A DNA stretch of 64,000 nt, taken from positions 62,001 to 126,000 of the forward strand of contig NZ_LFIO01000381.1 of the NCBI RefSeq assembly GCF_001187535.1, read 5' to 3'. This DNA comes from Rhizobium ecuadorense (GTDB lineage Bacteria > Pseudomonadota > Alphaproteobacteria > Rhizobiales > Rhizobiaceae). The translations under genes and the position numbers were made by a program. Each line of letters begins with the position of its first letter. The stretch's first letter is position 1. Below, in pieces: positions 44,912 through 53,306 of this stretch. Under the pieces are notes generated by a model. It was not told the origin of the DNA. It did not search any database and saw only the letters and a program-made list of their open reading frames with translations.

Positions 44912-45319
44912 TCATTCCGCACCCGATATTGCGACGATCTTCTGCACCAGATCGGAGATCGCCTCTTCCAGCAGGCGGTTTTTCCTGTCGTCGCCGAAAT
45001 CCGGCACCATCAGCGACAGGTGCCGCAATTTCTCGGAGTGGCCGAGGTCGGGCAGCTTGCCGGGATGGGCGGCCTGATAGGCTTCGAGAAAGCGTTCCTC
45101 CTCAGTGGCGCTGAAGTGGCAGACGCGGACGATCGTCGCGAGATGGCGCGCCGGCAGCGGCGTCGCATAGGTCGGGCTGGTGATCTGGGTGACGAAGCTG
45201 CGGTGCTTTCCAAGCGCCGTCGCCAGGCGCTGGCGCGTGCCCGACGGCCTGTTGTCGATGATCTGCGCCAGAATGGACTTGTAGGCGATAATGGCGTCTT
45301 CAGTGTCTTCGCGCGCCAT
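44912..45319 (-). CDS. Small helix-turn-helix-like protein of the dha operon
   Basis: 135 residues, mostly helical, no signal. Middle part IIDNRPSGTRQRLATALGKHRSFVTQITSP resembles an XRE-type helix-turn-helix (RLATALGKHRSFVTQI), followed by ARHLATIVRVCHFSATEEERFLEAYQAAHPG as in Cro/CI-like repressors. It could be the operon's regulator or a partner of the kinase. Starts one base after the Enzyme I stop (TAG-G-ATG). No other regulator lies next to this operon. Confidence 0.65.
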   Translation of the reverse strand: MAREDTEDAIIAYKSILAQIIDNRPSGTRQRLATALGKHRSFVTQITSPTYATPLPARHLATIVRVCHFSATEEERFLEAYQAAHPGKLPDLGHSEKLRHLSLMVPDFGDDRKNRLLEEAISDLVQKIVAISGAE

Positions 45320-45320
45320 C

Positions 45321-46925
45321 CTACTCTCCGGCTGCCCTTGTGCCATCGGCATTGAGTCCGACGATCGCCGATCTTATCGCGGGACGCCGGGCCGGCGCCA
45401 CGGAAAAATGCCGGAGACCGGCGGCGAGCAGTCCCGGCAGATAGCTGGGGTCGCCGGCCATGTCGCCGCAGATGCTGACCGGCTTGCCGGCGGCAAGCTT
45501 CACCGCCTGGGCGATCAGCCGGAGCACGGCGGGCGCTGCCTTGCCGGCATCGGCGTCGATGTCCTCTCGGGCAGAGGCGGCAAGATATTGCGTGAGATCA
45601 TTGGTACCGAACGAAAAGAATGCCGCCGACCCGAAGGTGTCGAGCATCAATGCAGCTGCCGGCACCTCCACCATCATGCCGATCGGCGGCATGCGGTGGA
45701 GCTGGGAACGGCGGCCGAGTTTTTCGGCCTCCTCGCGGAATATCGCGCGCATCCTGTCGATTTCGTCGGGAAAGGTCACCATTGGCAGCATCACCGAGAG
45801 CCTGCCGAAGACGGCGGCGCGCAGCAGGGCGCGTGCCTGGACGCGGGCGATCTCGGGCTGGGCAAGCAACAGCCGGACGCCGCGCAGACCCGGGGCGACG
45901 GCCGGAAGGTCTTCGAGGCCAGCAAGGGGCTTGTCGCCGCCAATATCTAGCATTCTGATGATCACCGGCCTTTCGCCTGCCTGCTCCAGCACATGGCGAT
46001 AGATCCCCAGCTGCCGCTCCTCGTTGGCGGCATCGGCGATCGAGGTGATCGAAAATTCCGAGCGCATCAGGCCGACGCCTGCCGTTGCCGGATCGAGCGC
46101 GCCGATCTCGGCGGGGTCGTTGATATTGATGGAGACGAGGATCGGCACGCCATCCGCCGTGCGTAGCTCGCCGCTTTCGGTTTGCATGTCGCCGGTAGGG
46201 GTTTGTGCGGGCGCCAGCGGCGGGATCGGCATCCTGCCGGCCTGAAGGACGACCGCGCCGGCATCGCCGTCGATGCGAACAGGATCTCCGTCTTCGGCCG
46301 AAAAGCGGCCCGTGCCGACCACCATCGGCACCGATTTCGCCCGGGCGAGCAGGGCGACATGGCCGGCTGTGCTGCCTGCAAACAGCGCGATGCCGCCGCC
46401 TTTCGACCAGTCATGGGCGAGAAAGCGGCTCGGCTCCATGTCCTTGCCGACAAAGACGGAGCCGGGCGGGAAATCGGCGGTCGGGGTACCGGCGAGCGCG
46501 CCGAGCACACGGTTCTTGATGTCGAGAATATCGACGGCGCGCGCCCGCATCTGCTCTTCGTCGGCCGTTTCGAGTTCACCGATATAGGCGTCGAGGGTGG
46601 CGACCCAGGCAAAGACGACGTTCTCGTCGGCTTCCGTGCGCGCGCCGGTCGCTTCGGCGATGCTGGGATCGCGCAGTACCTCGATCTGGAAATCGATGAT
46701 ATCGCGGCTTTCGGCGTCGGCCCCCTCGGCTAGGCGCTCGAGTTCGCCGATCGAAATATCGATCGCCTTCTCCAGCGCGCCGTATCCGCCGGCGGTCTGG
46801 GGCGCCGGACCAGCGCCCGGCCGCTCGGCAGCGGAAGGAGCCTTCAGCTCCTCCGCGAGAAAGGCCGGGCCGGATCCGATGCCCGGGGATGCGCTCTTTG
46901 CTTTCAGCCTAAGCGGTTCGGCCAT
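45321..46925 (-). CDS. Enzyme I-like PEP phosphotransferase for dihydroxyacetone kinase
   Basis: 534 residues, full-length Enzyme I architecture: HPr-binding helices, swivelling phosphohistidine domain with His189 in STAGHVALLARAKSVPMVVG, and a TIM-barrel PEP-binding domain with GVGLMRSEF, MLDIGGDKPL, LPMVTFPDEI, SFGTNDLTQY and Cys486 in SICGDMAGD. All catalytic residues are present. In E. coli DhaM the Enzyme I part is a truncated fused domain; here it is a separate, complete protein. Overlaps the HPr gene by 17 bases. Confidence 0.92.
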   Translation of the reverse strand: MAEPLRLKAKSASPGIGSGPAFLAEELKAPSAAERPGAGPAPQTAGGYGALEKAIDISIGELERLAEGADAESRDIIDFQIEVLRDPSIAEATGARTEADENVVFAWVATLDAYIGELETADEEQMRARAVDILDIKNRVLGALAGTPTADFPPGSVFVGKDMEPSRFLAHDWSKGGGIALFAGSTAGHVALLARAKSVPMVVGTGRFSAEDGDPVRIDGDAGAVVLQAGRMPIPPLAPAQTPTGDMQTESGELRTADGVPILVSININDPAEIGALDPATAGVGLMRSEFSITSIADAANEERQLGIYRHVLEQAGERPVIIRMLDIGGDKPLAGLEDLPAVAPGLRGVRLLLAQPEIARVQARALLRAAVFGRLSVMLPMVTFPDEIDRMRAIFREEAEKLGRRSQLHRMPPIGMMVEVPAAALMLDTFGSAAFFSFGTNDLTQYLAASAREDIDADAGKAAPAVLRLIAQAVKLAAGKPVSICGDMAGDPSYLPGLLAAGLRHFSVAPARRPAIRSAIVGLNADGTRAAGE

Positions 46926-47265
46926 GTTTCTTTTCCTCATCGAAGTTGCGCTCGATGAGTTCCTTCAGCGCGCGGATCGCCTCTTCGGCGAGGATGCCGT
47001 CGGCGCGGATCCTGAGGATCGACCCTTTACGGATTCTCGCGCCCATGATCTTGATGATGCTCTTGCCGTTCAGCCAGACATCGCTGCCGTTGACCGCGAT
47101 CTCGATCGAACAGGGGAAGGACTTGGCAAGCCGCGTGAAGGTGACGGAGGGGCGGGCATGCAGCCCGACGCCATGCTTGACCTCCACCTCCGTCTGGCAG
47201 TTCACCTTAAATGGCTCGGGCAATGGCTCGGGCTCCTGTTTCTCTTTTCGTAATCCGCTGCTCAT
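46909..47265 (-). CDS. HPr-like phosphocarrier of the dha operon
   Basis: 118 residues. HPr domain with active His36 in GVGLHARPSVTFTRLAK and the loop NGKSIIKIMGARIRKGSILRI. The usual Ser46 phosphorylation context (KSIxxxM) is kept. A 20-residue acidic/Pro N-terminal extension precedes it. Transfers phosphate from Enzyme I to the EIIA-type protein. Overlaps its neighbours on both sides. Confidence 0.93.
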   Translation of the reverse strand: MSSGLRKEKQEPEPLPEPFKVNCQTEVEVKHGVGLHARPSVTFTRLAKSFPCSIEIAVNGSDVWLNGKSIIKIMGARIRKGSILRIRADGILAEEAIRALKELIERNFDEEKKHGRTA

Positions 47266-47663
47266 CAGGGGGACAGTTCCTCGGCTGTGGCGACGACCTT
47301 GGCCAGCGACGCGCCCCCCGACGCTTCGGCGGCGGCGATGACGGCGCCCTCGACCAGCGGCGCGTTGCAGATGGAGACGAGGCCCGAGCGGGGAGGCCCC
47401 AGCATTTCGATTGCCATCTCGCTGTTGGTTTCGGCGCCGCCGAGATCGACGAAGACGGCAACGCCGGCATCGGACCAGGCGGCCTCGATCGCTCTCAGGA
47501 TGCCGCCGGCATCGGTGCCGAGCTCGCCATGGACGTTGCCGCCCGACCAGGACAGCGGCACGCAGTCGCCGACCATCTGCCGCACCATGTCGGCAATGCC
47601 CCGTGCCACAAGCGGCGAATGGGAGACGATCACGATGCCCACATTTGCGGTCTTTCCATTCAT
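47265..47663 (-). CDS. dhaM: DhaM EIIA-Man-type subunit
   Basis: 132 residues. EIIA-mannose fold with phosphorylated His15 in GIVIVSHSPLVARG, VAVFVDLGGAETNSEMAIEML, and NAPLVEGAVIAAAEASGG, the DhaM signatures. Rephosphorylates ADP bound to DhaL. Only the EIIA part of DhaM is in this gene; HPr and Enzyme I follow as separate genes. Its stop overlaps the HPr start by one base. Confidence 0.93.
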   Translation of the reverse strand: MNGKTANVGIVIVSHSPLVARGIADMVRQMVGDCVPLSWSGGNVHGELGTDAGGILRAIEAAWSDAGVAVFVDLGGAETNSEMAIEMLGPPRSGLVSICNAPLVEGAVIAAAEASGGASLAKVVATAEELSP

Positions 47664-48313
47664 TCCGGACGGTGCTCCCCGAGATAGCGGCAGATCGCCG
47701 TGGTCAATAGTGCGCAGCTCGACGCGCCGGGATCGACATGGCCGATCGAACGGTCGCCGAGATAGGCCGCGCGCCCGCGCATCGCCTTCATCTCAGCCGT
47801 GCGGCTGGCGGAGCGTTCGGCCTTGCGGGCGACGTCACCGAGCGGAGACCGCTTCTCCAGCGCGGCATGCACAGGATAGAGCACGTCGAGCAATGTCTTA
47901 TCGCCGGCATGCGCCCGCCCGCGCCTTGCGACGGCATCGATCGCCTGTTTCAGTACCAGCGAAAAATCGGCCTTTTCCTCGCTTTTGCGCAGCTCACGGC
48001 CGATCTCCATCAGCAGCGTGCCGTAGAGCGGGCCGGCCGCACCGCCGACATTCATCACCAGCGTCAGCCCGATCTTTTCCACGGCGTCGGGGAAGGGCAG
48101 GCTGGACAGGCTTTCGCCTTCGGCGCTCACCGCCTCGCAGCCGCGTCGCATGTTGGTTCCGTGATCGCCATCGCCGATGGCCCGATCGAGCGCGCAGAGA
48201 TGATCGGTGTTTTCCGCGATCGTCGCGCGGCACACCTCGATCAATCCCGCAACAAGCATCGGTTCCGCCTGCACTGTCATCCTCCCTATCGCCGCATCTG
48301 CCGCACGGCTCAC
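47660..48313 (-). CDS. dhaL: DhaL, ADP-binding subunit of dihydroxyacetone kinase
   Basis: 217 residues. Helical barrel with the Mg-ADP Asp motif DRAIGDGDHGTNMRRG and GGAAGPLYGTLLMEIG, then GRAHAGDKTLLDVLYP, RAAYLGDRSIGHVDPGA. Transfers phosphate to the ketose held by DhaK. GTG at 48313 has GGAG eight bases upstream; ATG 48280 is an alternative. Overlaps dhaM by four bases. Confidence 0.93.
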   Translation of the reverse strand: MSRAADAAIGRMTVQAEPMLVAGLIEVCRATIAENTDHLCALDRAIGDGDHGTNMRRGCEAVSAEGESLSSLPFPDAVEKIGLTLVMNVGGAAGPLYGTLLMEIGRELRKSEEKADFSLVLKQAIDAVARRGRAHAGDKTLLDVLYPVHAALEKRSPLGDVARKAERSASRTAEMKAMRGRAAYLGDRSIGHVDPGASSCALLTTAICRYLGEHRPE

Positions 48314-48327
48314 AAACTTTACTCCGG

Positions 48328-49968
48328 TCAGGCGAAGCTTGCCACCACGCCGAACGCGCCGGCAACCGCGACGGCACCGGGATCGGCAACGCCCACCAGA
48401 TCTCGTTCGCCGACATAGGAGGCGCGTCCGGCGCCTGCCTTCGTCATCGCCTTGGTCGACTCCGCACCTGCTGCTGCGGCGCTCGCCGCTGCGGCGACAT
48501 CGCCGGAGGCGAGCGCCTGCAGGGCAGGCGACAGCGCATCGACCATCGTCCGGTCGCCGACTGCGGCGCCGCCATAGAACGTCATCCTGTCGAGTCCGGC
48601 AAGGAGTGCGGCGGCGAGGTCGGCTTTGTCAGCCATGGCCTTTGCCGCAGCGGTGAAGAAGATCGACAGCAGCACGCCGCTCGATCCGCCCATGCTGGTG
48701 CCGAGGATATCGCCGAGCGAGGCAAGTGTCGCCGCCGGCCGGTCGAGCGGCAGCGTGTCGAGGCGGGCAAGCACACTGCGGGCGCCTGTCGCCACCGTCG
48801 AGCCGGTATCACCGTCGCCGACGCGGCCGTCCAGCCGATTGAGTTCGCTTTCCTGCGAGATAAGATGCTCGCAGAGCGCCGTGATCAGGCGGCGGTTGCG
48901 GGCGTTCTCCCCGGCCACAACAGCGCCGTTCAATTCGGCCGCCGTCCTCGGTGCGGCGATGATCCGGATCTCGTGGCGTTCGACGGCCGGCATCCAGGCA
49001 TGCGGCTCGACCGCTGCCATCAGCGCCGCCTCGCGAGCGCCATCCAGCCCGATCAGCGACAGCGAGAAACCGTTCATGTTGAGCGCGGTCATCATCGGCC
49101 CCGGGCCGATGATCATCCGGACGTGGCGGCCAAGCGGCGAGGACAGCACGGCATTGGCAATCACAGCCATTTCGAGCGGCGGCACCGCGCCGAGATTGTT
49201 GATGAGGAGGGCATGGCTTGCCCCCTCGCGCAGCGCGGGCGACAGGCGGGCCACCATGGTGGCGACGATATCGGCGACCGGCTGCAGCGTGATGCGCTCG
49301 ACGCCGGGCTCGCCGTGGATGCCGAGGCCGAGTTCGCCTTCGCCCTCGCCGAGGCGGTCCTCATGCGCCTGGCCGGGCACGCTGCAGGTGGAGAGAGACA
49401 CGCCGAGCGAGACGATGTCGCCGGCAGCAGCTGCGGCGTGGGCGGCGACCGTCTTCAGGTCGTCGCCCCTTTCGGCGTGATAGCCCGATATCTTATGAAC
49501 GAACAGCGTGCCCGCGACGCCGCGCGGCTGGTTGATGCCGGGAATGGCGATGTCGTCGGCGACGATGACCATCTCGACGTCGAAGCCCTCGGCGCGCGCC
49601 TTTTCGGCGGCAAGGCCGAAATTCAGGCGGTCGCCGGTATAGTTCTTGACGATCAGCAGCGCGCCCTTCGGGCCGGTCACGGCGCGGATCGCCGTCAGCA
49701 CGGCATCGACGCTCGGCGAGGCGAAGATTTCGCCGGATACGGCTGCTGTCAGCATGCCCTTGCCGACGAAGCCGGCATGAGAAGGCTCATGGCCTGCGCC
49801 GCCGCCTGAGATGATCGCCACCTTCGATTGGTCCCAGTCTGCGCGCAGGATCACCTTGATGTCGGGAAAGCTGTCGAGGCGGGCGAGACGATCGCTGCCG
49901 CTCGTCAGAAGCAGACCGTCCAGAGCTTCGGTAACGATGCTTTCCCTGCGGTTGAAGAAGTGTTTCAT
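48328..49968 (-). CDS. Single-chain dihydroxyacetone kinase (DhaK-DhaL fusion, ATP-type)
   Basis: 546 residues. The K domain has SGGGAGHEP (His60), LLIVKNYTGDRLNFGLA, and covalent-binding His218 in GLGIHGEPG. The L domain (from about 350) has GRVGDGDTGSTVATGA (384-389), SMGGSSGVLLSIFF and GDRTMVDALSPAL. Such two-domain enzymes use ATP directly and include kinases for dihydroxyacetone, glyceraldehyde and tetruloses. It sits just upstream of the PTS-type dhaL in the same operon, so two kinase systems are made together. Confidence 0.93.
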   Translation of the reverse strand: MKHFFNRRESIVTEALDGLLLTSGSDRLARLDSFPDIKVILRADWDQSKVAIISGGGAGHEPSHAGFVGKGMLTAAVSGEIFASPSVDAVLTAIRAVTGPKGALLIVKNYTGDRLNFGLAAEKARAEGFDVEMVIVADDIAIPGINQPRGVAGTLFVHKISGYHAERGDDLKTVAAHAAAAAGDIVSLGVSLSTCSVPGQAHEDRLGEGEGELGLGIHGEPGVERITLQPVADIVATMVARLSPALREGASHALLINNLGAVPPLEMAVIANAVLSSPLGRHVRMIIGPGPMMTALNMNGFSLSLIGLDGAREAALMAAVEPHAWMPAVERHEIRIIAAPRTAAELNGAVVAGENARNRRLITALCEHLISQESELNRLDGRVGDGDTGSTVATGARSVLARLDTLPLDRPAATLASLGDILGTSMGGSSGVLLSIFFTAAAKAMADKADLAAALLAGLDRMTFYGGAAVGDRTMVDALSPALQALASGDVAAAASAAAAGAESTKAMTKAGAGRASYVGERDLVGVADPGAVAVAGAFGVVASFA

Positions 49969-50021
49969 CGATTGAGACCCGTCTGTTTGTTTTTCATGCC
50001 GTTGTCATGCCTGTTTGGCGG

Positions 50022-51050
50022 TCAGGACAGGCGCTGTCCAGCCGCATCGAAATAAAGCGGATCGCGCAGCGTCAGGCTGATCCGGTCGCCCGGCGCGATC
50101 GACCGATATGGATCTGCAAGTGTGACGAGCTTGTGATCGCGCGCAGGCTGCCTGGGATCGGCAACCCTGATGTGCAGATGGTTCTGGTCGCCGAGATGCT
50201 CGATCCAGTCGATCTCGGCATTGGCATCCTTGCCGACGATGATGTCGAGATGCTCGGTGCGGGCGCCGACCGTCTTCGTGCCGGCCGGCGGCTTGCCGCC
50301 CGGAAGCAGGTCCGCCGGCAGAAGGTTGATATGCGGCTGGCCCAGACGGGCGGCGACATGCAGGTTGGCGGGATTGCTGTAAATCTCGCGCGGCGTTCCC
50401 ACTTGCATCAACCGCCCCTCGGCAACGATGCCGATGCGGTCGGCCATGGTCATGGCTTCCACCTGGTCGTGGGTGACATAGAGCAGCGTCGAGCCCAATT
50501 CCTTCTGGATGCGCTTCAGCTCCAGGCGCAGTTCGGCGCGCAGCTTGGCGTCGAGCGAGGAGAGCGGCTCGTCCATCAGATAGATCGCCGGCCGGCGCAC
50601 CAGCGCCCGGCCGATGGCGACACGCTGCATCTCGCCGCCGGAAAGCCTGGTCGAGCGGTTCTCCAGCTTGTGGTCGATCCGGACCATACGCGCGACCTCG
50701 CGCACGCGCCGGTCGATCTCCTCCGCGCTCAGCTTGCGGACCGGCGCCTTCAGCGGGAAGGCGAGGTTTTCGTAAACCGTCATGTGCGGATAGAGCGAAT
50801 ATTGCTGGAAGACGAAGGCGACGTCGCGCTCGGCGGGCGCTTCGGCGGCGACATCGCGGCCGCCGATCTCGATGCGGCCGCCATCCGGCTTTTCGAGGCC
50901 GGCGATCAGCCGCAGCGTCGTGGTCTTGCCGGCGCCCGTGGGACCTAGCAGCACGACGAACTCGCCATCGCGGATCGACAGATCGAGATCGGCCAAGGCC
51001 TGGGTACCGCCGAAGCGCTTGTTGAGGTTTCTGAGGACGACATCAGCCAT
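50022..51050 (-). CDS. ABC transporter ATPase 2 (UgpC/MalK type)
   Basis: 342 residues. Walker A GPTGAGKTT, Q-loop FVFQQYSLYPHMTV, signature RLSGGEMQRVAIGRAL, Walker B IYLMDEPLSSLDAK, switch YVTHDQVEAMTMADRI, then a C-terminal MOP/TOBE-like regulatory domain. Pairs with the next ATPase as a heterodimer. Overlaps it by eight bases. Confidence 0.94.
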   Translation of the reverse strand: MADVVLRNLNKRFGGTQALADLDLSIRDGEFVVLLGPTGAGKTTTLRLIAGLEKPDGGRIEIGGRDVAAEAPAERDVAFVFQQYSLYPHMTVYENLAFPLKAPVRKLSAEEIDRRVREVARMVRIDHKLENRSTRLSGGEMQRVAIGRALVRRPAIYLMDEPLSSLDAKLRAELRLELKRIQKELGSTLLYVTHDQVEAMTMADRIGIVAEGRLMQVGTPREIYSNPANLHVAARLGQPHINLLPADLLPGGKPPAGTKTVGARTEHLDIIVGKDANAEIDWIEHLGDQNHLHIRVADPRQPARDHKLVTLADPYRSIAPGDRISLTLRDPLYFDAAGQRLS

Positions 51051-52140
51051 GCCGGGTCTCCTGATAGAGCTGGGATGGGACCGCGCGGCCCGACGTGCAG
51101 TCGAAGAGCGCGAGTTTTTCCGGGTTGAATTCGAGGCCGACGGTCTCGCCGATCCGGAAGCTGCGATTGGCGGGAACGCGGGCCTTGATCAGGCCGCCCC
51201 GGGTTTCCACGGCCACGACCTGGTTGGTGCCGAGATATTCGCTGCCATAGACGGCGCCGCGCAGCCGCGAGGCGTCGCTGAAGCGGATATGCTCCGGCCG
51301 CACGCCGAGCGCCAGCGCGCTTTCGGCCATGTCCTGATGGATCTCGGGAACGGCGACATCGACGCCGTCGAGCAGGATGGAGCAGTCACCGCTTTTCAGG
51401 CCCGAGGTGAAGCGCATGAAGTTCATCGGCGGCGAACCGATGAAATCGGCGACATACATGGTCGCCGGCTTGGCGTAGATTTCCTGCGGCGTGCCGAACT
51501 GCTCGATGACGCCATGGTTCATGACGGCGATCTTGTCGGCCATCGCCATCGCCTCGTGCTGGTCGTGGGTGACGTAGACTGTCGTGGCATGGATGCGGTT
51601 GTGCAGTTCGCGCAGTTCATGGACCATGATCTCGCGGAACTCGGCGTCCAGCGTGCCGAGCGGCTCGTCCATCAGGAAGCATTTCGGCCGCCGGACAATG
51701 GCGCGGCCGAGTGCCACGCGCTGCCGGTCGCCGCCGGCGAGGCCCGATACCGACCGGTCGAGAATATGATCGATCTGCAGCAGCCGAGCGGTCTCTTCGA
51801 CGCGCTGACGGATTTCGGCCTTGGCCATGCCCTGCGACAGCAAGGGGAAGCCGATATTCCTGCGCACGTTCATATGCGGGTAGAGCGCGAAGAGCTGGAA
51901 GACGAAGGCGATGTCGCGGGCGCTGGCGCGGTTGAAGGTGACGTCCTCGCCGTCGAGATAGATCTTGCCGCTGCTCGGCAGCTCGAGGCCGGCGATCATG
52001 CGAAGCGTGGTGGTCTTGCCACAGCCCGAAGGCCCGAGCAGCGCCAGGAACTCGCCGTCATGAACAGTGAAGTTCGAATCCTGGACGGCGACGAAGCTGC
52101 CGAACTCCTTGCGGAGATTTTCGATACGGATATCCGCCAT
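51043..52140 (-). CDS. ABC transporter ATPase 1 (UgpC/MalK type)
   Basis: 365 residues. Walker A GPSGCGKTT, Q-loop FVFQLFALYPHMNV, signature SGLAGGDRQRVALGRAI (LAGGD instead of LSGGQ), Walker B FLMDEPLGTLDAE, switch YVTHDQHEAMAMADKI, C-terminal TOBE domain with GVRPEHIRF. The altered signature suggests the two ATPases form an asymmetric pair, as in the rhizobial glycerol importer with two ATPase subunits. Confidence 0.94.
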   Translation of the reverse strand: MADIRIENLRKEFGSFVAVQDSNFTVHDGEFLALLGPSGCGKTTTLRMIAGLELPSSGKIYLDGEDVTFNRASARDIAFVFQLFALYPHMNVRRNIGFPLLSQGMAKAEIRQRVEETARLLQIDHILDRSVSGLAGGDRQRVALGRAIVRRPKCFLMDEPLGTLDAEFREIMVHELRELHNRIHATTVYVTHDQHEAMAMADKIAVMNHGVIEQFGTPQEIYAKPATMYVADFIGSPPMNFMRFTSGLKSGDCSILLDGVDVAVPEIHQDMAESALALGVRPEHIRFSDASRLRGAVYGSEYLGTNQVVAVETRGGLIKARVPANRSFRIGETVGLEFNPEKLALFDCTSGRAVPSQLYQETRHG

Positions 52141-52143
52141 GGT

Positions 52144-52356
52144 TCACTCCGGGAATTTCGAGACGATGATGAACATGACAGTGCCTGCAAGCAGGGTGAC
52201 CAGCGAGTAGGTGTAGAGCACCAGCAGGAAGGGCTGGAACAGCATCAGGAAGCCGAGCCCGATCAGCGCGGTGGCAATGGCCTCCATCGGGCCGCGACGC
52301 AGGAAGAACGGCCGTTTCGGACGGGCAGGGGTGCGTGTTTCGATCAGGTGGGTCAT
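52144..52356 (-). CDS. Small two-helix membrane protein of the importer
   Basis: 70 residues. Basic N-terminus (RTPARPKRPFFLRRG) then two helices (IATALIGLGFLMLFQPFLLVLYTY and LVTLLAGTVMFIIVSKF). Overlaps the upstream permease by four bases (ATGA). Small integral proteins in this position accompany rhizobial two-ATPase importers for glycerol-like substrates; this one is not an obvious DUF2160 match. Role unknown. Confidence 0.8.
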   Translation of the reverse strand: MTHLIETRTPARPKRPFFLRRGPMEAIATALIGLGFLMLFQPFLLVLYTYSLVTLLAGTVMFIIVSKFPE

Positions 52357-53306
52357 TTGCGGACGGCTCCGAAGGTGATGCCGCGCAGCAGCTGCTTGCG
52401 CAATAAAATGGTGAAGACGAGGATCGGGATCAGGAAGATCGTCGTGCCGGCGGCAACGGCCGGCCAGTCCTGCCCGCCTTCGCCGATGATTGTCGGGATG
52501 AAGGGCGGCGCGGTCTGCGCCTCGCCCGAGGTCAGAAGGGCGGCGAAGGCATATTCGTTCCAGGCGAAGATCAGGCAGAATATCGCGGTGGCAGCGATAC
52601 CGGTCGTGGCCTGTGGCAGCACCACCTTGCGGAAAGCCTGCAGCCTCGTATAGCCGTCGATCATCGCCGCTTCCTCGTATTCGCGCGGGATTTCGTCGAT
52701 GAAGCCTTTGAGCAGCCAAACGGCGAGCGAGACGTTGACGGCAGTATAGAGCAGGATCATACCCACGGCCGTGTCCGACAGGCCGAGCTCGCGATACATC
52801 AGGTAGATCGGGATGGCGACGGCGATCGGCGGCATCATGCGCGTCGACAGGATGAAGAACAGCAGGTCGTCGGCAAGCGGCACCTTGAAGCGCGAGAAGC
52901 CATAGGCGGCGAGCGTGCCGAGGAAGACCGCGAGGAAGGTGGAGCCGAAGGCGATCACCAGCGAATTGACGAAGCGCGGCACGAAATTCGACGGACCGGC
53001 GATCACCATGTTGCGCTTGCGCGTCACCTCATCGCAGGCGCCGACCGGCGCCGGCAGCGAAGCGATATAGTCAGGGGTCTGCCGGGTGCGCGTCGTGAAC
53101 AGATTGCAATAGCCTTCCAGAGACGGCGTAAAGACGATCTTCGGGGGATAGCTGATGGAATCCGGCGGCGACTTGATGCTGGTCAGGAAGATCCAGACGA
53201 GCGGGATGAGGGTGATCAGCGCGTACAGCACGACGATCGTCCCGGCGATGCGCTTGCTGGAGGGGCTCGGTACGACGACCGAATGGGCTGAGTTGGCGGC
53301 GCTCAT
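52353..53306 (-). CDS. ABC transporter permease 2 (MalG type)
   Basis: 317 residues, six helices. First helix IAGTIVVLYALITLIPLVWIFLTS, EAA loop EIPREYEEAAMIDGYTRLQAFRKVVLPQATTGIAATAIFCLIFAWNEY. A 60-residue periplasmic insert between helices 1 and 2 contains two cysteines. ATG 53306; overlaps permease 1 by four bases. Confidence 0.94.
   Translation of the reverse strand: MSAANSAHSVVVPSPSSKRIAGTIVVLYALITLIPLVWIFLTSIKSPPDSISYPPKIVFTPSLEGYCNLFTTRTRQTPDYIASLPAPVGACDEVTRKRNMVIAGPSNFVPRFVNSLVIAFGSTFLAVFLGTLAAYGFSRFKVPLADDLLFFILSTRMMPPIAVAIPIYLMYRELGLSDTAVGMILLYTAVNVSLAVWLLKGFIDEIPREYEEAAMIDGYTRLQAFRKVVLPQATTGIAATAIFCLIFAWNEYAFAALLTSGEAQTAPPFIPTIIGEGGQDWPAVAAGTTIFLIPILVFTILLRKQLLRGITFGAVRK

Noticed and set aside
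47287..49809. 840-residue plus-strand frame across the dha genes
   Set aside because: Low-complexity shadow opposite DhaK, DhaL and DhaM, whose motifs are all intact on the minus strand.
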